Of a DNA stretch of 27,513 nucleotides, positions 14,337 through 24,168 are shown in pieces. Within the stretch, counting starts at the first letter, position 1. Each line of letters opens with the position of its first letter. This DNA is from Clostridia bacterium (lineage in GTDB: Bacteria; Bacillota; Clostridia; Christensenellales; Borkfalkiaceae). The position numbers and the translations under genes are program-made. The notes beneath the pieces were generated by a model. The model worked only from the letters and a program-made list of their open reading frames with translations. It was not told the DNA's origin and ran no database searches. The stretch covers positions 1-27,513 of the forward strand of contig CAAFZH010000081.1 of NCBI GenBank assembly GCA_900767495.1. Direction: 5' to 3'.

Positions 14337-15272
14337 ATGGAACAACCTATCGTTGACGCAAAATACGAAAAAATGGTTAAAAAAGCCTCTAAAAAGCATT
14401 TAAAGACTATGGATATAGTTTTCATAGTGGTAATGCTTGCAGGACCGTTGGCGTATTTTTGCGTCTTTTGGGTTTTCGTAAACGTAGACTCCATACTGAT
14501 GGCGTTTAAAACGGCGCAGGGCGCGTGGTCTTTAGATAACCTTAAAATGGTATTGCTCGACATTTTCGTAAACGGCGGCAGCGATTTGGGCATAGCCATA
14601 AGAAATACTTTGCTTTATTTTTTCTCGGGCGTAATAGTGTTGCCGTTCCACCTGCTTATAGCGTACTTTTTGTTCAGGCGCGTGGCGGGCGGCAAGGTGA
14701 TACAGGTTATACTCTATCTGCCGTCCATAATGTCGGGCGTTGCGATAGTGGCGGCTTTTCAGAACTTCATTAACCCCGACGGCCCTTTAGGCATCATTTA
14801 TTCCGGATTATTCGGCGGCGAACTGCCCGTTCTTTTAGCCGATGCGCGCTATGCAACCTGGACTATCTTGTTTTACACTTTGTGGCTCGGCTGGGGCGGT
14901 GATATGTTACTGCTCGGTGGCGCACTCGCGCGTGTTCCGCTCGAAATATTCGAGTCTGCTCGCTTGGACGGCATAGGCACTTTCGGCGAAATTATCAAAA
15001 TGGTTTTGCCACTCGTATGGCCTACTATGTCCACGCTTTTAATTCTGCAGATGACGGGGCTTTTCTCCGCCTCCGGGCCGATATTGTTGTTTACGGGCGG
15101 ACAGTACCAAACCACGACTATAGCCTTCTGGATATTCGCCAAAGTCAAGTACGAGGGCGCGTCGGCGTATAACAACGTGGCGGCGGCGGGTCTCGTTTTC
15201 ACCTGCATAGGCGTACCGATTATTCTCGGCGTGAAAAAACTCATAGAACTCGTGCCTACGGTGGAATATTAA
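14337..15272 (+). CDS. Sugar ABC transporter permease, MalF/UgpA type
   Basis: This 311-residue membrane protein is the first of two permeases of a CUT1-type oligosaccharide importer. Six hydrophobic segments are visible, the first at about 26-48 (DIVFIVVMLAGPLAYFCVF). The cytoplasmic EAA loop, which contacts the ATPase, is recognisable as EIFESARLDGIGTFGEIIK near 201-219, followed by LPLVWP. The start has AAAGGGG nine bases upstream. The second permease follows 14 bases after the stop. No ATP-binding subunit is encoded in the window, as is common where one MsmK/MsmX-like ATPase serves several importers. The substrate is likely an oligosaccharide released by the neighbouring glycosidases, which is inference from context. 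Confidence 0.94.
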   Translation: MEQPIVDAKYEKMVKKASKKHLKTMDIVFIVVMLAGPLAYFCVFWVFVNVDSILMAFKTAQGAWSLDNLKMVLLDIFVNGGSDLGIAIRNTLLYFFSGVIVLPFHLLIAYFLFRRVAGGKVIQVILYLPSIMSGVAIVAAFQNFINPDGPLGIIYSGLFGGELPVLLADARYATWTILFYTLWLGWGGDMLLLGGALARVPLEIFESARLDGIGTFGEIIKMVLPLVWPTMSTLLILQMTGLFSASGPILLFTGGQYQTTTIAFWIFAKVKYEGASAYNNVAAAGLVFTCIGVPIILGVKKLIELVPTVEY

Positions 15273-15286
15273 GGGGGTAAAAGCAG

Positions 15287-16183
15287 ATGATAAATATGAG
15301 AAAGATTAAGAAGTCGGGCGATCGCGGAATAATGGCTCAACACAAGGGCGGCGACAAAGTTTTGTTCACCGTAGTTTGCGTAATATTCGCGGTGCATTGT
15401 TTTTCGCTTTTGTTCCCATTGCTTTGGATGTTTACGTCGTCGTTTAAGGAGGCGAACGAATATTTCATAAACGACGCGTTCTCCTTGCCGAGCAAATGGC
15501 TTTTCGGTAACTATATAGACGCGTTCACGTCGCTCAATACGGGCAAAATAGACTTTAAGCAAATGCTTTTCAATTCTATATGGTATACCGCGCTTTCCAC
15601 TTTTGCGGGGTTGGTCGGTCCGTCGGTCGTGGGGTACGTGCTTTCAAAGTACGATTTCGTAGGTAAAAACCTTATTTACGGCGTAATAATATTCAGCATA
15701 ACCATACCCATAGTCGGCACTACCGCCGCAGGAATGAAAGTGCTTACCGCGCTCAATCTGTACGACAATCCGTTAAAACTCGTAGTCAATATGTTCGCGG
15801 GTTTTACGGGGTCGTTTCTCGTGTATTACGGCTTTTATAAGTCGGTTAGTTGGTCCTATGCGGAAGCGGCGGAAATAGACGGAGCAAATCCGTTTACGGT
15901 GTTTTTCAGAATAATGATACCGCAAGCCGCGCCAATTTACTTTACTTACGCAATAACGTCGGGAATATCGGCGTGGAACGATTACGAGTCGATTATACTT
16001 TACTTTCCGAGTTATTTGAACATTGCGGCGGGACTTTTCAATTATAAGTCCAACGCGGCGAGGGCAAATTATCCCGTCTACTACGCGGGACTTATCATTT
16101 CGATGATCCCCGCGCTCGTTATTTTCGCGATATTCTCGGACAAAATAATGACGAGCATATCCGTCGGCGGATTAAAAGGCTAA
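15287..16183 (+). CDS. Sugar ABC transporter permease, MalG/UgpE type
   Basis: This 298-residue protein is the partner permease of the CUT1 importer. It has six predicted membrane segments, the first at about 25-45 (VLFTVVCVIFAVHCFSLLF). The EAA loop EAAEIDGANPFTVFFRIMIP (about 193-212) is a near-perfect match to the MalG consensus. A GGGGG-containing ribosome site precedes ATG 15287. A second ATG at 15296 is possible but has poorer spacing. The gene is followed 27 bases later by the solute-binding lipoprotein, the usual order reversed: here the permeases come first. Confidence 0.94.
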   Translation: MINMRKIKKSGDRGIMAQHKGGDKVLFTVVCVIFAVHCFSLLFPLLWMFTSSFKEANEYFINDAFSLPSKWLFGNYIDAFTSLNTGKIDFKQMLFNSIWYTALSTFAGLVGPSVVGYVLSKYDFVGKNLIYGVIIFSITIPIVGTTAAGMKVLTALNLYDNPLKLVVNMFAGFTGSFLVYYGFYKSVSWSYAEAAEIDGANPFTVFFRIMIPQAAPIYFTYAITSGISAWNDYESIILYFPSYLNIAAGLFNYKSNAARANYPVYYAGLIISMIPALVIFAIFSDKIMTSISVGGLKG

Positions 16184-16210
16184 AACTTGAAAAATATAAG
16201 GAGCAAAATT

Positions 16211-17869
16211 ATGAAAATTAAAAACAGGCTTATTTCGCTATTATTGGCAACTGCGGTCGTCGGCTCGGCTTCCGCGCTCGTATCGTGCAAGGGCGGCAAA
16301 AACGCCGCTGCGGATAACGACCAGACCTTGGAAGTTTTCGTAACCAACGCGGGATACGGTACGCAATGGCTCGTTCGACTTTTAAAGGCATTCAAAGAAG
16401 AAGAGTGGGTTAAGGAAAAATATCCCAACCTCGAAATACCCGGACTTGACAACGACCTTAAAGACTATATGGATTCCATTACCATACCTGCCGACAAGGT
16501 TACGAGCGGCGGCACGGTAAACACGGCCGACCTCGTTATTTCCTGCCAACCCGCCAACACGCAATACAACGCGAAAGACGGTTCGGGAAAGGGCTACTTC
16601 GAGGAATTGTCCTCGGTGTACGATTCCGAAGTTCCGGGCGAGAGCGGCGTAAAGGTAAAAGACAAAATGGACGCCGTGGTTTACGACGCGCTTAAAGTTA
16701 CCAAGGCGGACGGCGCTACGGGGTATTATGCTATGCCGTGGGTGCGCGGTATGACGGGATTTTTCTACAACGAAACCCGATTAAAATCGCTTATTCCCGA
16801 CGTGGTTATGCCTAAAACTACCGACGAATTCGTCGCGCTTGTAAAAGAGGCGGATGCAAAGGTAAAGGCGCAAAATCCCAAAGACGCGGCTTTTTTGCTC
16901 GATTCGATCTATCTCGGCGGTTGTCCGACGGTATGGTGGGCGCAGTACGAAGGTTTTGAAAATTATTCCGATTATTGGAACTGCGTCGTTTACGACGAGG
17001 AAACCGACGAAAAGAACTATTCGCCCGATATTTTCCGTCAGCAAGGCAGGTTAGAGGCTCTTAAAGTTATGGAACAGGTTTTGGGCGGCGGCGAATATGT
17101 TGCCAAAATAAGTTACACTAACGAATTCATGCAACGTCAAACCAAACTCGTAAGAGGTACGGATGCCGTGTTTACCGACAACGGCGACTGGATAGTGAAC
17201 GAAATGGACGGCGTACCTGGTATGCAGGTCATGAACTTGCTTAAAACGCCTGTGGTAAGCGCGATAACTGATAAACTCGCGAGCGTAAAAACCGATGCGC
17301 AACTTTCGCTCGTCGTCGGTTTCGTAGACGAAGAAAAGACTTACGACGCGGCAGCCGAGGGTTACTCTGCGGCGGGTTACGGCACGCTTGCCGAGAGCGA
17401 TTATAACCGCGTGTTCGACGCGCGCAATATGATAAACCGTATGCAGGGACACGAGATGTTCGTACCCGCTTACGCCACCGCAAAGGAAGTTGCAAAAGAC
17501 TTTTTAAGGTTTACCGCAACGGATAAGGCTATACGCATATTCACTGCCGCGGGCAGCGGCTACGTTTCGCCGTTCAACGCCGACGTAAGCGACTTATACG
17601 CCGACTTTAACGCGGTAGGCAAAACTCATCACGATTGGATGAAACACGCGGTCGAACTCCCCGCGATAGCGTCTTATCGTTCGGCGATGTTCGGCGGACT
17701 TACCGCTTGGGGTAGATATTCGCACTCTTTGGGCAGCGCAATCGCACCCGTAAACGCGGGCGAGAGAAAAACCGCGCAAGGCATTTATAACGATATAATA
17801 AGCGACTACACCGCCAACAACGGCGCGGCGTTTAAACTTATTCTTACCAACGCGGGTTTCGTAAACTGA
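16211..17869 (+). CDS. Extracellular solute-binding lipoprotein of the sugar importer
   Basis: This 552-residue protein is a family 1-type substrate-binding protein that captures an oligosaccharide outside the membrane and hands it to the two upstream permeases. The signal peptide ends in the lipobox LVSC with Cys26 as the lipidation site. The body has the alternating alpha/beta two-lobe pattern, with aromatic-rich segments such as MPWVRGMTGFFYNETRL and PTVWWAQYEGFENYSDYW that could form a sugar-binding cleft. At over 500 residues it belongs to the larger subgroup, which often binds longer or branched oligosaccharides. ATG 16211 is chosen because AAGGAG (16198-16203) is seven bases upstream; a TTG at 16187 in the same frame would add residues before the signal peptide. 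Confidence 0.9.
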   Translation: MKIKNRLISLLLATAVVGSASALVSCKGGKNAAADNDQTLEVFVTNAGYGTQWLVRLLKAFKEEEWVKEKYPNLEIPGLDNDLKDYMDSITIPADKVTSGGTVNTADLVISCQPANTQYNAKDGSGKGYFEELSSVYDSEVPGESGVKVKDKMDAVVYDALKVTKADGATGYYAMPWVRGMTGFFYNETRLKSLIPDVVMPKTTDEFVALVKEADAKVKAQNPKDAAFLLDSIYLGGCPTVWWAQYEGFENYSDYWNCVVYDEETDEKNYSPDIFRQQGRLEALKVMEQVLGGGEYVAKISYTNEFMQRQTKLVRGTDAVFTDNGDWIVNEMDGVPGMQVMNLLKTPVVSAITDKLASVKTDAQLSLVVGFVDEEKTYDAAAEGYSAAGYGTLAESDYNRVFDARNMINRMQGHEMFVPAYATAKEVAKDFLRFTATDKAIRIFTAAGSGYVSPFNADVSDLYADFNAVGKTHHDWMKHAVELPAIASYRSAMFGGLTAWGRYSHSLGSAIAPVNAGERKTAQGIYNDIISDYTANNGAAFKLILTNAGFVN

Positions 17870-17881
17870 AATAAAGGGTAA

Positions 17882-20557
17882 ATGATGAAAAGGATTTTTA
17901 AAAAAGCGTTTGTCGTCGCTCTCGCCGCGATTACCGCTTGTTCGGTTGTCGCGTGTAAGGACAACGGAAATTCGTCGGGCAGCGGGGATACTCCTTCGCT
18001 CACGGATACGCGCGTATGGGCGGCTACCGCAAGCGAAAAGTTTTTGCGCGATACCGTTTATTCGTCGAGATATTCCGATACGGTTTTCGAGGTGAAGGCG
18101 TTCAGAAACGAGGAAGAGGCGGGGCAGATAATAATCACCGCCGCCGAAGATACCGCTTACACTTTTGAAACCGCCGATCTTACTTCGGAAAGCGGCGCGG
18201 TGCTCGATAAATCGGCTTTTACGGTGTATAACGAAAAATATATCTACCTCGACACCATAAAAGATTCGCTCAATTCGCAGGGCGCGGGGTATTACCCCGA
18301 CGCGTTATTGCCTTATGAAAAAGCCGTAGAGTATAACGAAAATCAAGTCAAAAAAGGTTGTAATCAAGGCGTTTATATAGTCGTAAAGCCGAGCAAGGAG
18401 CAGGCGGCGGGCGTATACACGGGCAATTTTAAACTTACCTTAAACGGGGCGGAAAAGCAAATCCCCGCAAAGGTTACCGTATACGACTACACGCTTACAG
18501 ATCAGACGCATATGAAGACCTCGTTTTCCTTTCCGAGGAAAGATATCGGCGTTTCCGAACTTGATACTTCGGCGGAAATGGCTTACGCCTACGCGGACTT
18601 TTTCACCTCTAAAAGACTTACTACGGGCGTTCCGCTCACCGACGACTGGTCGTTCGACCGTCAAAGGTTTTTCGACTACGTTTCCGAAAAGATAGACGAA
18701 CCGCACGTGGCGGCAATCGGCGCGCCTTTTACGGGCGGGGCGACTATGGTAAGGGTAACTTACGTAGACGGCGTGCAAACCCTTGCTATAGGCGACGCAA
18801 TAAGCGACGATAACGAGATAGTTTCCGTGCCTACGGTAGCGTGGGACAGCGTTCAGCCTTTTTACGAAGAGTATTTCGTTCAGAGTTTAAAGCGCGGCAA
18901 AGATATGTATCAGAAAATGTTTATGTATCTTTCGCTTATCGACGAATACGACAGCGGAGCGAACGCAACTTTCGGACTTTTAAAGGCGACTTACAACCTA
19001 CGTCGAATGGAAGATTTGTTTGCGCGTTTAGCCGACCTTATAGCGACGTTCAATTATCACGACGGAAAAGCCGAGTGTAATTACGAAATTAAATTCGATA
19101 CGAAAAACGATAACGGCGGCTACGGATATTATTTAAGCGAACTTACAAAGCCGAAAGAGTACGATTGCGTAATAAGCGAAGAGGACTTTGCCGAATTTAA
19201 AGAGTCGCTTATATCGAGCGTGAAAAAAGTTACCTGTGTAGCGACCGCAACCAAGATAGACGATTTTATTTATGAAAATCAAAATTTCGCGTCGTTTTGT
19301 CCTACCATTGCGGACGTAATGCCCGTAATAAACGTGCATAAGTCTTACGCACAAAAGTCAGGTAGGGAAGTATGGACTTATACGGCGGTAAATCCGCAAG
19401 CGCCTTATCCCACCTACCATTTGGACGACGCTCTTTTGTCCTCTCGTATGCTCGGTACTATAATGTACGAAAACGACATAGTCGGCAACTTGTTTTGGGC
19501 AACGGGACTTTCGCGTATATGCGACGGCAACGACGCGCAACTTTCAGGGCAGGACTATTATCAGGAGCCCCTGCGCTTTACGGGTGCTAACGGCGACGGG
19601 TTTTTACTCTATCCCGGCAGACCTTACGGTATTTACGGACCGGTAAGCAGTATGCGTATGGAGTCGATTAAGGATAGCGTGGAAGATTACGACCTGCTGT
19701 ACGAACTCGAAAATTATTATTATAAAAAGCACGGCGCGACTGCGGAAGGTTTCGATTCTATATTGAAATTCGCAACCGAAAGTCTGTACGGCGGCTCGCG
19801 ACTTAATTACGAGGAAGGTTATATCAAAAACTTCCTTTCTTCGCGCGACCTTATAGCATCGTTGCTCGCCGCCGCGGCTAACAACGATACGGTTATTACC
19901 GATTACGCCTTTACGGACGGCAAAGCGCGCTTTACGGTTTCCGCGCCCGAAGACGCCGGGGTTTATTCCGACGGCGAAAAACTCACGGGCGTTAAAAACG
20001 GCGATTTCGTCGTTTACGAGGTGGCGGTTTCGCTCGATAAAGCCGCCAACTTCCTGCGCCTTTCTTCCGAGAGAGAGGGTAAAACTTACGATATTACCCT
20101 TTCTTTGGGCGGTAAAACGCAGGGGATAGGCAACGAAGAACTCAAATCTATGCTTTCGGTAAGCAAGGATAACGCCGAAATAACTCTTACGTCCGACGGC
20201 GTGAAAGTCGCGTTTGCGACCAACGCGGACAGAAAGATTGCAAGGGTAAGACTTGCGGCGGATAGCCTTAAGGCCGATTCGGGTTACGAGTCCGTAACCG
20301 TAAATATTTATAACGGCGGCGATAAGCGCGTAAGACTTTCCGTAACGGGCAGGAGCAAGACGGCTACTGCGGGTATGACCGTGGACTACGGCGAAATTGC
20401 CGATGGTTGGAACGAAATTACTTTGAGTCTGTCGGCGTTCGGCGTTAAGGGCGAAGATATTCTCGATTATCTCAACTTTGCGTTTACTCCGATAACAGGC
20501 GATATTACGGGCGAAATAGATTTGTACTTTAAAGATTTAACGATGAAGGGGGCGTAA
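17882..20557 (+). CDS. GH123/DUF4091-like surface lipoprotein
   Basis: This 891-residue lipoprotein (lipobox VVAC, Cys25) has an N-terminal beta-sandwich (about 45-205), a barrel-like central part ending in a clear DUF4091 region (about 495-610, with NGDGFLLYPG at 570-579 and SSMRMESIKDSVEDYDLL), and a C-terminal beta-rich module (about 650-891) that resembles a carbohydrate-binding sandwich. DUF4091 is the C-terminal part of GH123 N-acetyl-beta-galactosaminidases. The adjacent acids D354-E355 in MYLSLIDEYD fit the GH123 Asp-Glu pair used for substrate-assisted catalysis. It could thus trim GalNAc- or GlcNAc-containing glycans at the cell surface before import. Many DUF4091 proteins are uncharacterised, so activity is tentative. 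Two ATG codons (17882, 17885) follow AAAGGG. Confidence 0.8.
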   Translation: MMKRIFKKAFVVALAAITACSVVACKDNGNSSGSGDTPSLTDTRVWAATASEKFLRDTVYSSRYSDTVFEVKAFRNEEEAGQIIITAAEDTAYTFETADLTSESGAVLDKSAFTVYNEKYIYLDTIKDSLNSQGAGYYPDALLPYEKAVEYNENQVKKGCNQGVYIVVKPSKEQAAGVYTGNFKLTLNGAEKQIPAKVTVYDYTLTDQTHMKTSFSFPRKDIGVSELDTSAEMAYAYADFFTSKRLTTGVPLTDDWSFDRQRFFDYVSEKIDEPHVAAIGAPFTGGATMVRVTYVDGVQTLAIGDAISDDNEIVSVPTVAWDSVQPFYEEYFVQSLKRGKDMYQKMFMYLSLIDEYDSGANATFGLLKATYNLRRMEDLFARLADLIATFNYHDGKAECNYEIKFDTKNDNGGYGYYLSELTKPKEYDCVISEEDFAEFKESLISSVKKVTCVATATKIDDFIYENQNFASFCPTIADVMPVINVHKSYAQKSGREVWTYTAVNPQAPYPTYHLDDALLSSRMLGTIMYENDIVGNLFWATGLSRICDGNDAQLSGQDYYQEPLRFTGANGDGFLLYPGRPYGIYGPVSSMRMESIKDSVEDYDLLYELENYYYKKHGATAEGFDSILKFATESLYGGSRLNYEEGYIKNFLSSRDLIASLLAAAANNDTVITDYAFTDGKARFTVSAPEDAGVYSDGEKLTGVKNGDFVVYEVAVSLDKAANFLRLSSEREGKTYDITLSLGGKTQGIGNEELKSMLSVSKDNAEITLTSDGVKVAFATNADRKIARVRLAADSLKADSGYESVTVNIYNGGDKRVRLSVTGRSKTATAGMTVDYGEIADGWNEITLSLSAFGVKGEDILDYLNFAFTPITGDITGEIDLYFKDLTMKGA

Positions 20558-20561
20558 GAAT

Positions 20562-21797
20562 ATGAAGAGCGATATATTGCGTAGTATCTGCGCTTTGGTT
20601 TTATCTTTCGCTATATGCGCGTTTTGCGGCGCGGGCGCAAGTCCCGCCGCGGGCGACGCGCTAACCGCGCCGCAACCCGAAAATCCCGTCGTACTGCTCA
20701 ACGGCTATGAGGATCAGGGCGATTTAAGCACGCTTATGCTTTACGAAAATCTCGGTAAGGTCGAACTTAACTCGGATAAAGTTTTTGTTAAAAGCGGCGA
20801 AAAGAGCGGTAAAGTTTCGGTCTTGCAGGATTTGTACAACGGCAGAAATAAGACGATTAAACCCTACTTGTTTCAGTCCTCGCGCAACGTTTCCAAAGGG
20901 ACTATAGAAAACGACTTTAAAAAGACGGTCGGCTTGGGTTTTAGTATATACAACGCCAACGAGGAAGAAAAGACGATAGGTGTAAGGCTCGTTTACTACC
21001 GCGACTATCATATGGGTGCAAAAACGGAAGCAACGCAGGAATTTACCCTTGCACCCAATGCGTGGACGGAAGTTTATCTTTCCGTGGTAAGAGAAAAAAT
21101 TTCGCTTAACACGCCGCGCTACGGCGACAATCGCGAAATAAAACTAGCCGTGGGGTATGATATTATTTTTTCCGCACCCGATAAAGGTACTAAAGACGAT
21201 ATTTTCTACCTTGATGACGCGCGCCTTTACAAGACCACCGACGAGGTTGCGTCAGACGCGGAAGTTCCCGTTAAAACTCACGAAATTTGTTCGTTCGACA
21301 GCGAGTGGCAGGTAAACTCGCTCGGCTATTCCAACCACACCTCGTACTTTACGGGCGTGGAGTGGTCCAAAGCGTTTACGACCGACGGCGGCGCAAGCCT
21401 TAAAATTCTCACGGGCGGCGGCACTACCACCACTTATATGCAGATAAGTAAGGGTACTTACTTCCCGCATATCGAACTTGCCGATTATACCGATAACGAC
21501 AGTTTAAAAATGGAATTTTATTCCCCCGCAGACAACGGTTATTCGGGTTCGGTTACTATATGGCTTATAAACTCTGCCAACGCGATATTCTGCGTTAAGT
21601 CGTATATAATTTCCCCGGGTAGCGTAACCTTCGTGGATATGCCCGTGGGCGAAATAAACAGCGACACCCGCGCGGATATAGGCAGCGGAAAATGCTTTGA
21701 GTATTTAAATAAAATTCAGATAAGCGTAAGCGGTACGCCTTCGGCAAATATACTCTATCTCGATAACGTGCGTATGGAAAAGACGGTGGGCGTATGA
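20562..21797 (+). CDS. Secreted protein with two jelly-roll-type binding modules
   Basis: This 411-residue protein has an N-terminal hydrophobic signal segment (about 8-27, ending near GAGASPAAG) and no lipobox, so it is likely secreted. Two copies of a beta-sandwich of the CBM4/9/22 style follow. Module 1 spans about 42-228 and starts LLNGYED; module 2 spans about 243-408 and starts ICSFDSEW. Each ends in a matching strand: IFYLDDARLYKT and ILYLDNVRMEKT. These are typical of non-catalytic carbohydrate-binding domains. No catalytic motif or membrane anchor is seen. It starts four bases after the GH123-like gene with AAGGGGG overlapping that gene's end, and overlaps the next gene by ATGA. A glycan-capture role is inferred. 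Confidence 0.72.
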   Translation: MKSDILRSICALVLSFAICAFCGAGASPAAGDALTAPQPENPVVLLNGYEDQGDLSTLMLYENLGKVELNSDKVFVKSGEKSGKVSVLQDLYNGRNKTIKPYLFQSSRNVSKGTIENDFKKTVGLGFSIYNANEEEKTIGVRLVYYRDYHMGAKTEATQEFTLAPNAWTEVYLSVVREKISLNTPRYGDNREIKLAVGYDIIFSAPDKGTKDDIFYLDDARLYKTTDEVASDAEVPVKTHEICSFDSEWQVNSLGYSNHTSYFTGVEWSKAFTTDGGASLKILTGGGTTTTYMQISKGTYFPHIELADYTDNDSLKMEFYSPADNGYSGSVTIWLINSANAIFCVKSYIISPGSVTFVDMPVGEINSDTRADIGSGKCFEYLNKIQISVSGTPSANILYLDNVRMEKTVGV

Positions 21798-24142
21798 AAA
21801 AATTACTTACGATAGTTTGTTTAATTTCGCTTTTTCTTGCGCTCGCGCTTTTAACGGGTTGCAACTGTAACTGCGGCAAAAATAATGCCGAAAGCAGTTC
21901 GGATACGGGCAGTCAAAGTCAATCGCCCATAGATAACGGCTACCACGGCTACGACGAGTATTTGTCGGGCAATAAGTCGGATATCTACTTTATAAACACC
22001 GCGGATAACACGATCGAAAGAGATTTTACCGATACGCAAAAGACCGTTACTTACGGTACTCACGTAAAACTCGTAACGCCGCTCGTTATCGACGGCGCGG
22101 GCAGCGTTTTAAAGGTAGGCACGGAAGTTTACACCAAGGCGGGCAATAAAACCGAGTGCGTTTCGGGCGGGTTTTTCGCTCTTTCCAAGTCGGGGTACAC
22201 AATAAAATTCATCATAGAAAGATTTACGGGCGAAGTGCCGATTGAGAAAATTCAGTCGGTAGAGGTAATCGGCGCGGACGGCATTTATAAAAACGACGGT
22301 CTTACCGTGGACTACACGGCGGCGTTCTCTATTTTGCCCGTTCGTTTAACCGAAATAGGCGGTAACGCGGTAGACCTTACTTCGCTTATGTCGAGCGACC
22401 AACTCGCGGTTTATAACGCGACCAGGGCGCAGGGCGAAACGGTTAAATGGAAGGTCGTTTCCGTACTCGGCGAAACCGAGGTTTTAAGCGGAGAAACGCT
22501 CGATTTAAGCGTTAAAGGCTTGGGCGCATACGCCGTCGCGGCGTTCGTGGACGGCGACGAATACGACAGAACTCTATTTTTGGACTGCGTAGACTTTATC
22601 AACTTTAATCAACCGCCCGAATGGAACGCAATCGGAGACAAAATCGATTCTTCGGTCAATTTTTCCGCAAGCGACAACAGTAAAATTGAGGTCGTTAAAG
22701 AGGTTACAGAGGGCGACGGCATAAAGGCGTACAAAGTGCAAAGCGGCTTAACGCAGGGCAAGACCGAACAATATTCGTTTAAACTTTCGCCCCGCCACTC
22801 CAAGGCTTATTACGAACTTTTTGCAACCGACGGCTACTCGCTTGCGTTCGACGTGTACGGCGTGGGCGGTATTCCGCTTGATAAAAGCAGTTACCTGCCT
22901 GTAATTGCAGAAACGACCGACGACGGCGTTATTTACGATAAAATCACTATGCTCGGCGTAAAGGTTTACAACCTGAAAGAGGAAAAGGTCGTTCGCGGAC
23001 AGCACAAGACGGAAGAGTGGATAACTTACGTTTTGCCGCTTGCCGAATACGGTAAATCGTGGGACTCGCTTATTACTATGGAGGACGTTGCGTATACCCA
23101 AAACGCTTGGTGCTACGCGCAGACTTCTACAGTATACTTTGCAAATTTCCGTCTTGTAAAGGCGCAAACGGCGGTCGAAAAAGATCCGCTCGTAGATATA
23201 AACGGCAAGTCCACGCTTATGTTGAGTTCTTATATAAGCGAGGAGGCAAACGAAAAAGTTTCGGTTGCCGCCGCGGTGGAATACACTCTTAAAGCGGGCG
23301 ACGAAACCGTGGTTATCACCGATAAAAAAGGCGTGCTTGCAACGGACAGAATAGGTACGAGAATTTATCAGTTTACCGTTAAAGCCGATGATATAACGGT
23401 GTATAGCACGACTATCGACTTTTATAATTCGACTAAATTCGAATTTGCTCCCGCGATAGAAGGCGGATATTATAAAGTGGAAAGCGGCTCGGCGGCAACG
23501 GAATACACTCCCTCGCTCGTTCACGGCGAAAAGTATTATCAAAAATTTGGCGATTATTTCGTATCGGTAGGCGTTCGGGTAGAAACTTCCGCCGATTACG
23601 CGATTTTCACCGTCGCGGGTAAAAGATATTCGGGCAGGGTTTATTCGCAAGGTGAGTTCAGGGTGAGTTTCTCGGTTAAGGAATTTATTGCAAATTACGG
23701 TTCTTTCAAACTGTTCGCGTATTACGGCGACAGCGTAACTAGCGGCGTTAAAGACGCGCCTTACGCTAAAAAAGTAACCGCGTACTTGGGTAATTTTGCG
23801 GCCGCGCAAATTCCCGCGTTTACCGCGCAAACGGGTAAAGAGGTAAGCGTTTTGCAGTCCGACGGCGAAATAAGCGTTTACGACTTAATCAAAAATTCAT
23901 CCGTAAAAGCCTTCGTTACCAAATATTCGGCGTTTGCAGAAATAGCACTCGTTACCGAGAATAACGAGTTCGCGCCTATTTTAAACGGCAGCGTAAACGC
24001 GGCAAATCTCGGCGCGGGCAGGTATAAGTTAGTCATAAAAATATGCGGCGAAACCGCTTACGAGTGTACCGTAACGGTAACCGAAACCAACTCGGGCGGC
24101 ACGGTAGGCGATATCCCTTGGCAATCCGACCCCTGGGCATAG
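21794..24142 (+). CDS. Large modular surface lipoprotein with Ig-like and jelly-roll modules
   Basis: This 782-residue lipoprotein (lipobox LTGC, Cys23, followed by a Cys-rich CNCNCGK and a Ser/Gln linker) starts within the stop of the previous gene (ATGA). Alternating modules are visible: Ig-like segments (about 60-260, 460-560, 700-770) and jelly-roll segments (about 270-455 and 570-695). The first jelly-roll contains HSKAYYELF, ITYVLPLAEYGKSWDSL and VYFANFRLVKA, features shared with the 839-residue protein at 24895. The chain ends in a Gly-rich linker and the tail DIPWQSDPWA, unusual for a surface protein and echoed in the short peptide gene at 24715. No enzyme motif is seen. A role in binding or displaying glycan at the cell surface is inferred. 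It is the last gene of the transporter operon. Confidence 0.72.
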   Translation: MKKLLTIVCLISLFLALALLTGCNCNCGKNNAESSSDTGSQSQSPIDNGYHGYDEYLSGNKSDIYFINTADNTIERDFTDTQKTVTYGTHVKLVTPLVIDGAGSVLKVGTEVYTKAGNKTECVSGGFFALSKSGYTIKFIIERFTGEVPIEKIQSVEVIGADGIYKNDGLTVDYTAAFSILPVRLTEIGGNAVDLTSLMSSDQLAVYNATRAQGETVKWKVVSVLGETEVLSGETLDLSVKGLGAYAVAAFVDGDEYDRTLFLDCVDFINFNQPPEWNAIGDKIDSSVNFSASDNSKIEVVKEVTEGDGIKAYKVQSGLTQGKTEQYSFKLSPRHSKAYYELFATDGYSLAFDVYGVGGIPLDKSSYLPVIAETTDDGVIYDKITMLGVKVYNLKEEKVVRGQHKTEEWITYVLPLAEYGKSWDSLITMEDVAYTQNAWCYAQTSTVYFANFRLVKAQTAVEKDPLVDINGKSTLMLSSYISEEANEKVSVAAAVEYTLKAGDETVVITDKKGVLATDRIGTRIYQFTVKADDITVYSTTIDFYNSTKFEFAPAIEGGYYKVESGSAATEYTPSLVHGEKYYQKFGDYFVSVGVRVETSADYAIFTVAGKRYSGRVYSQGEFRVSFSVKEFIANYGSFKLFAYYGDSVTSGVKDAPYAKKVTAYLGNFAAAQIPAFTAQTGKEVSVLQSDGEISVYDLIKNSSVKAFVTKYSAFAEIALVTENNEFAPILNGSVNAANLGAGRYKLVIKICGETAYECTVTVTETNSGGTVGDIPWQSDPWA

Positions 24143-24168
24143 ATAGTTTGCTACCGCTCAATACGGCG

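Noticed and set aside
22748..23830. 360-codon minus-strand open frame inside the 782-residue lipoprotein gene
   Set aside because: It lies fully antisense to a gene with a lipobox and regular modules, has a basic, low-complexity composition typical of an antisense shadow, and has no recognisable family motif.
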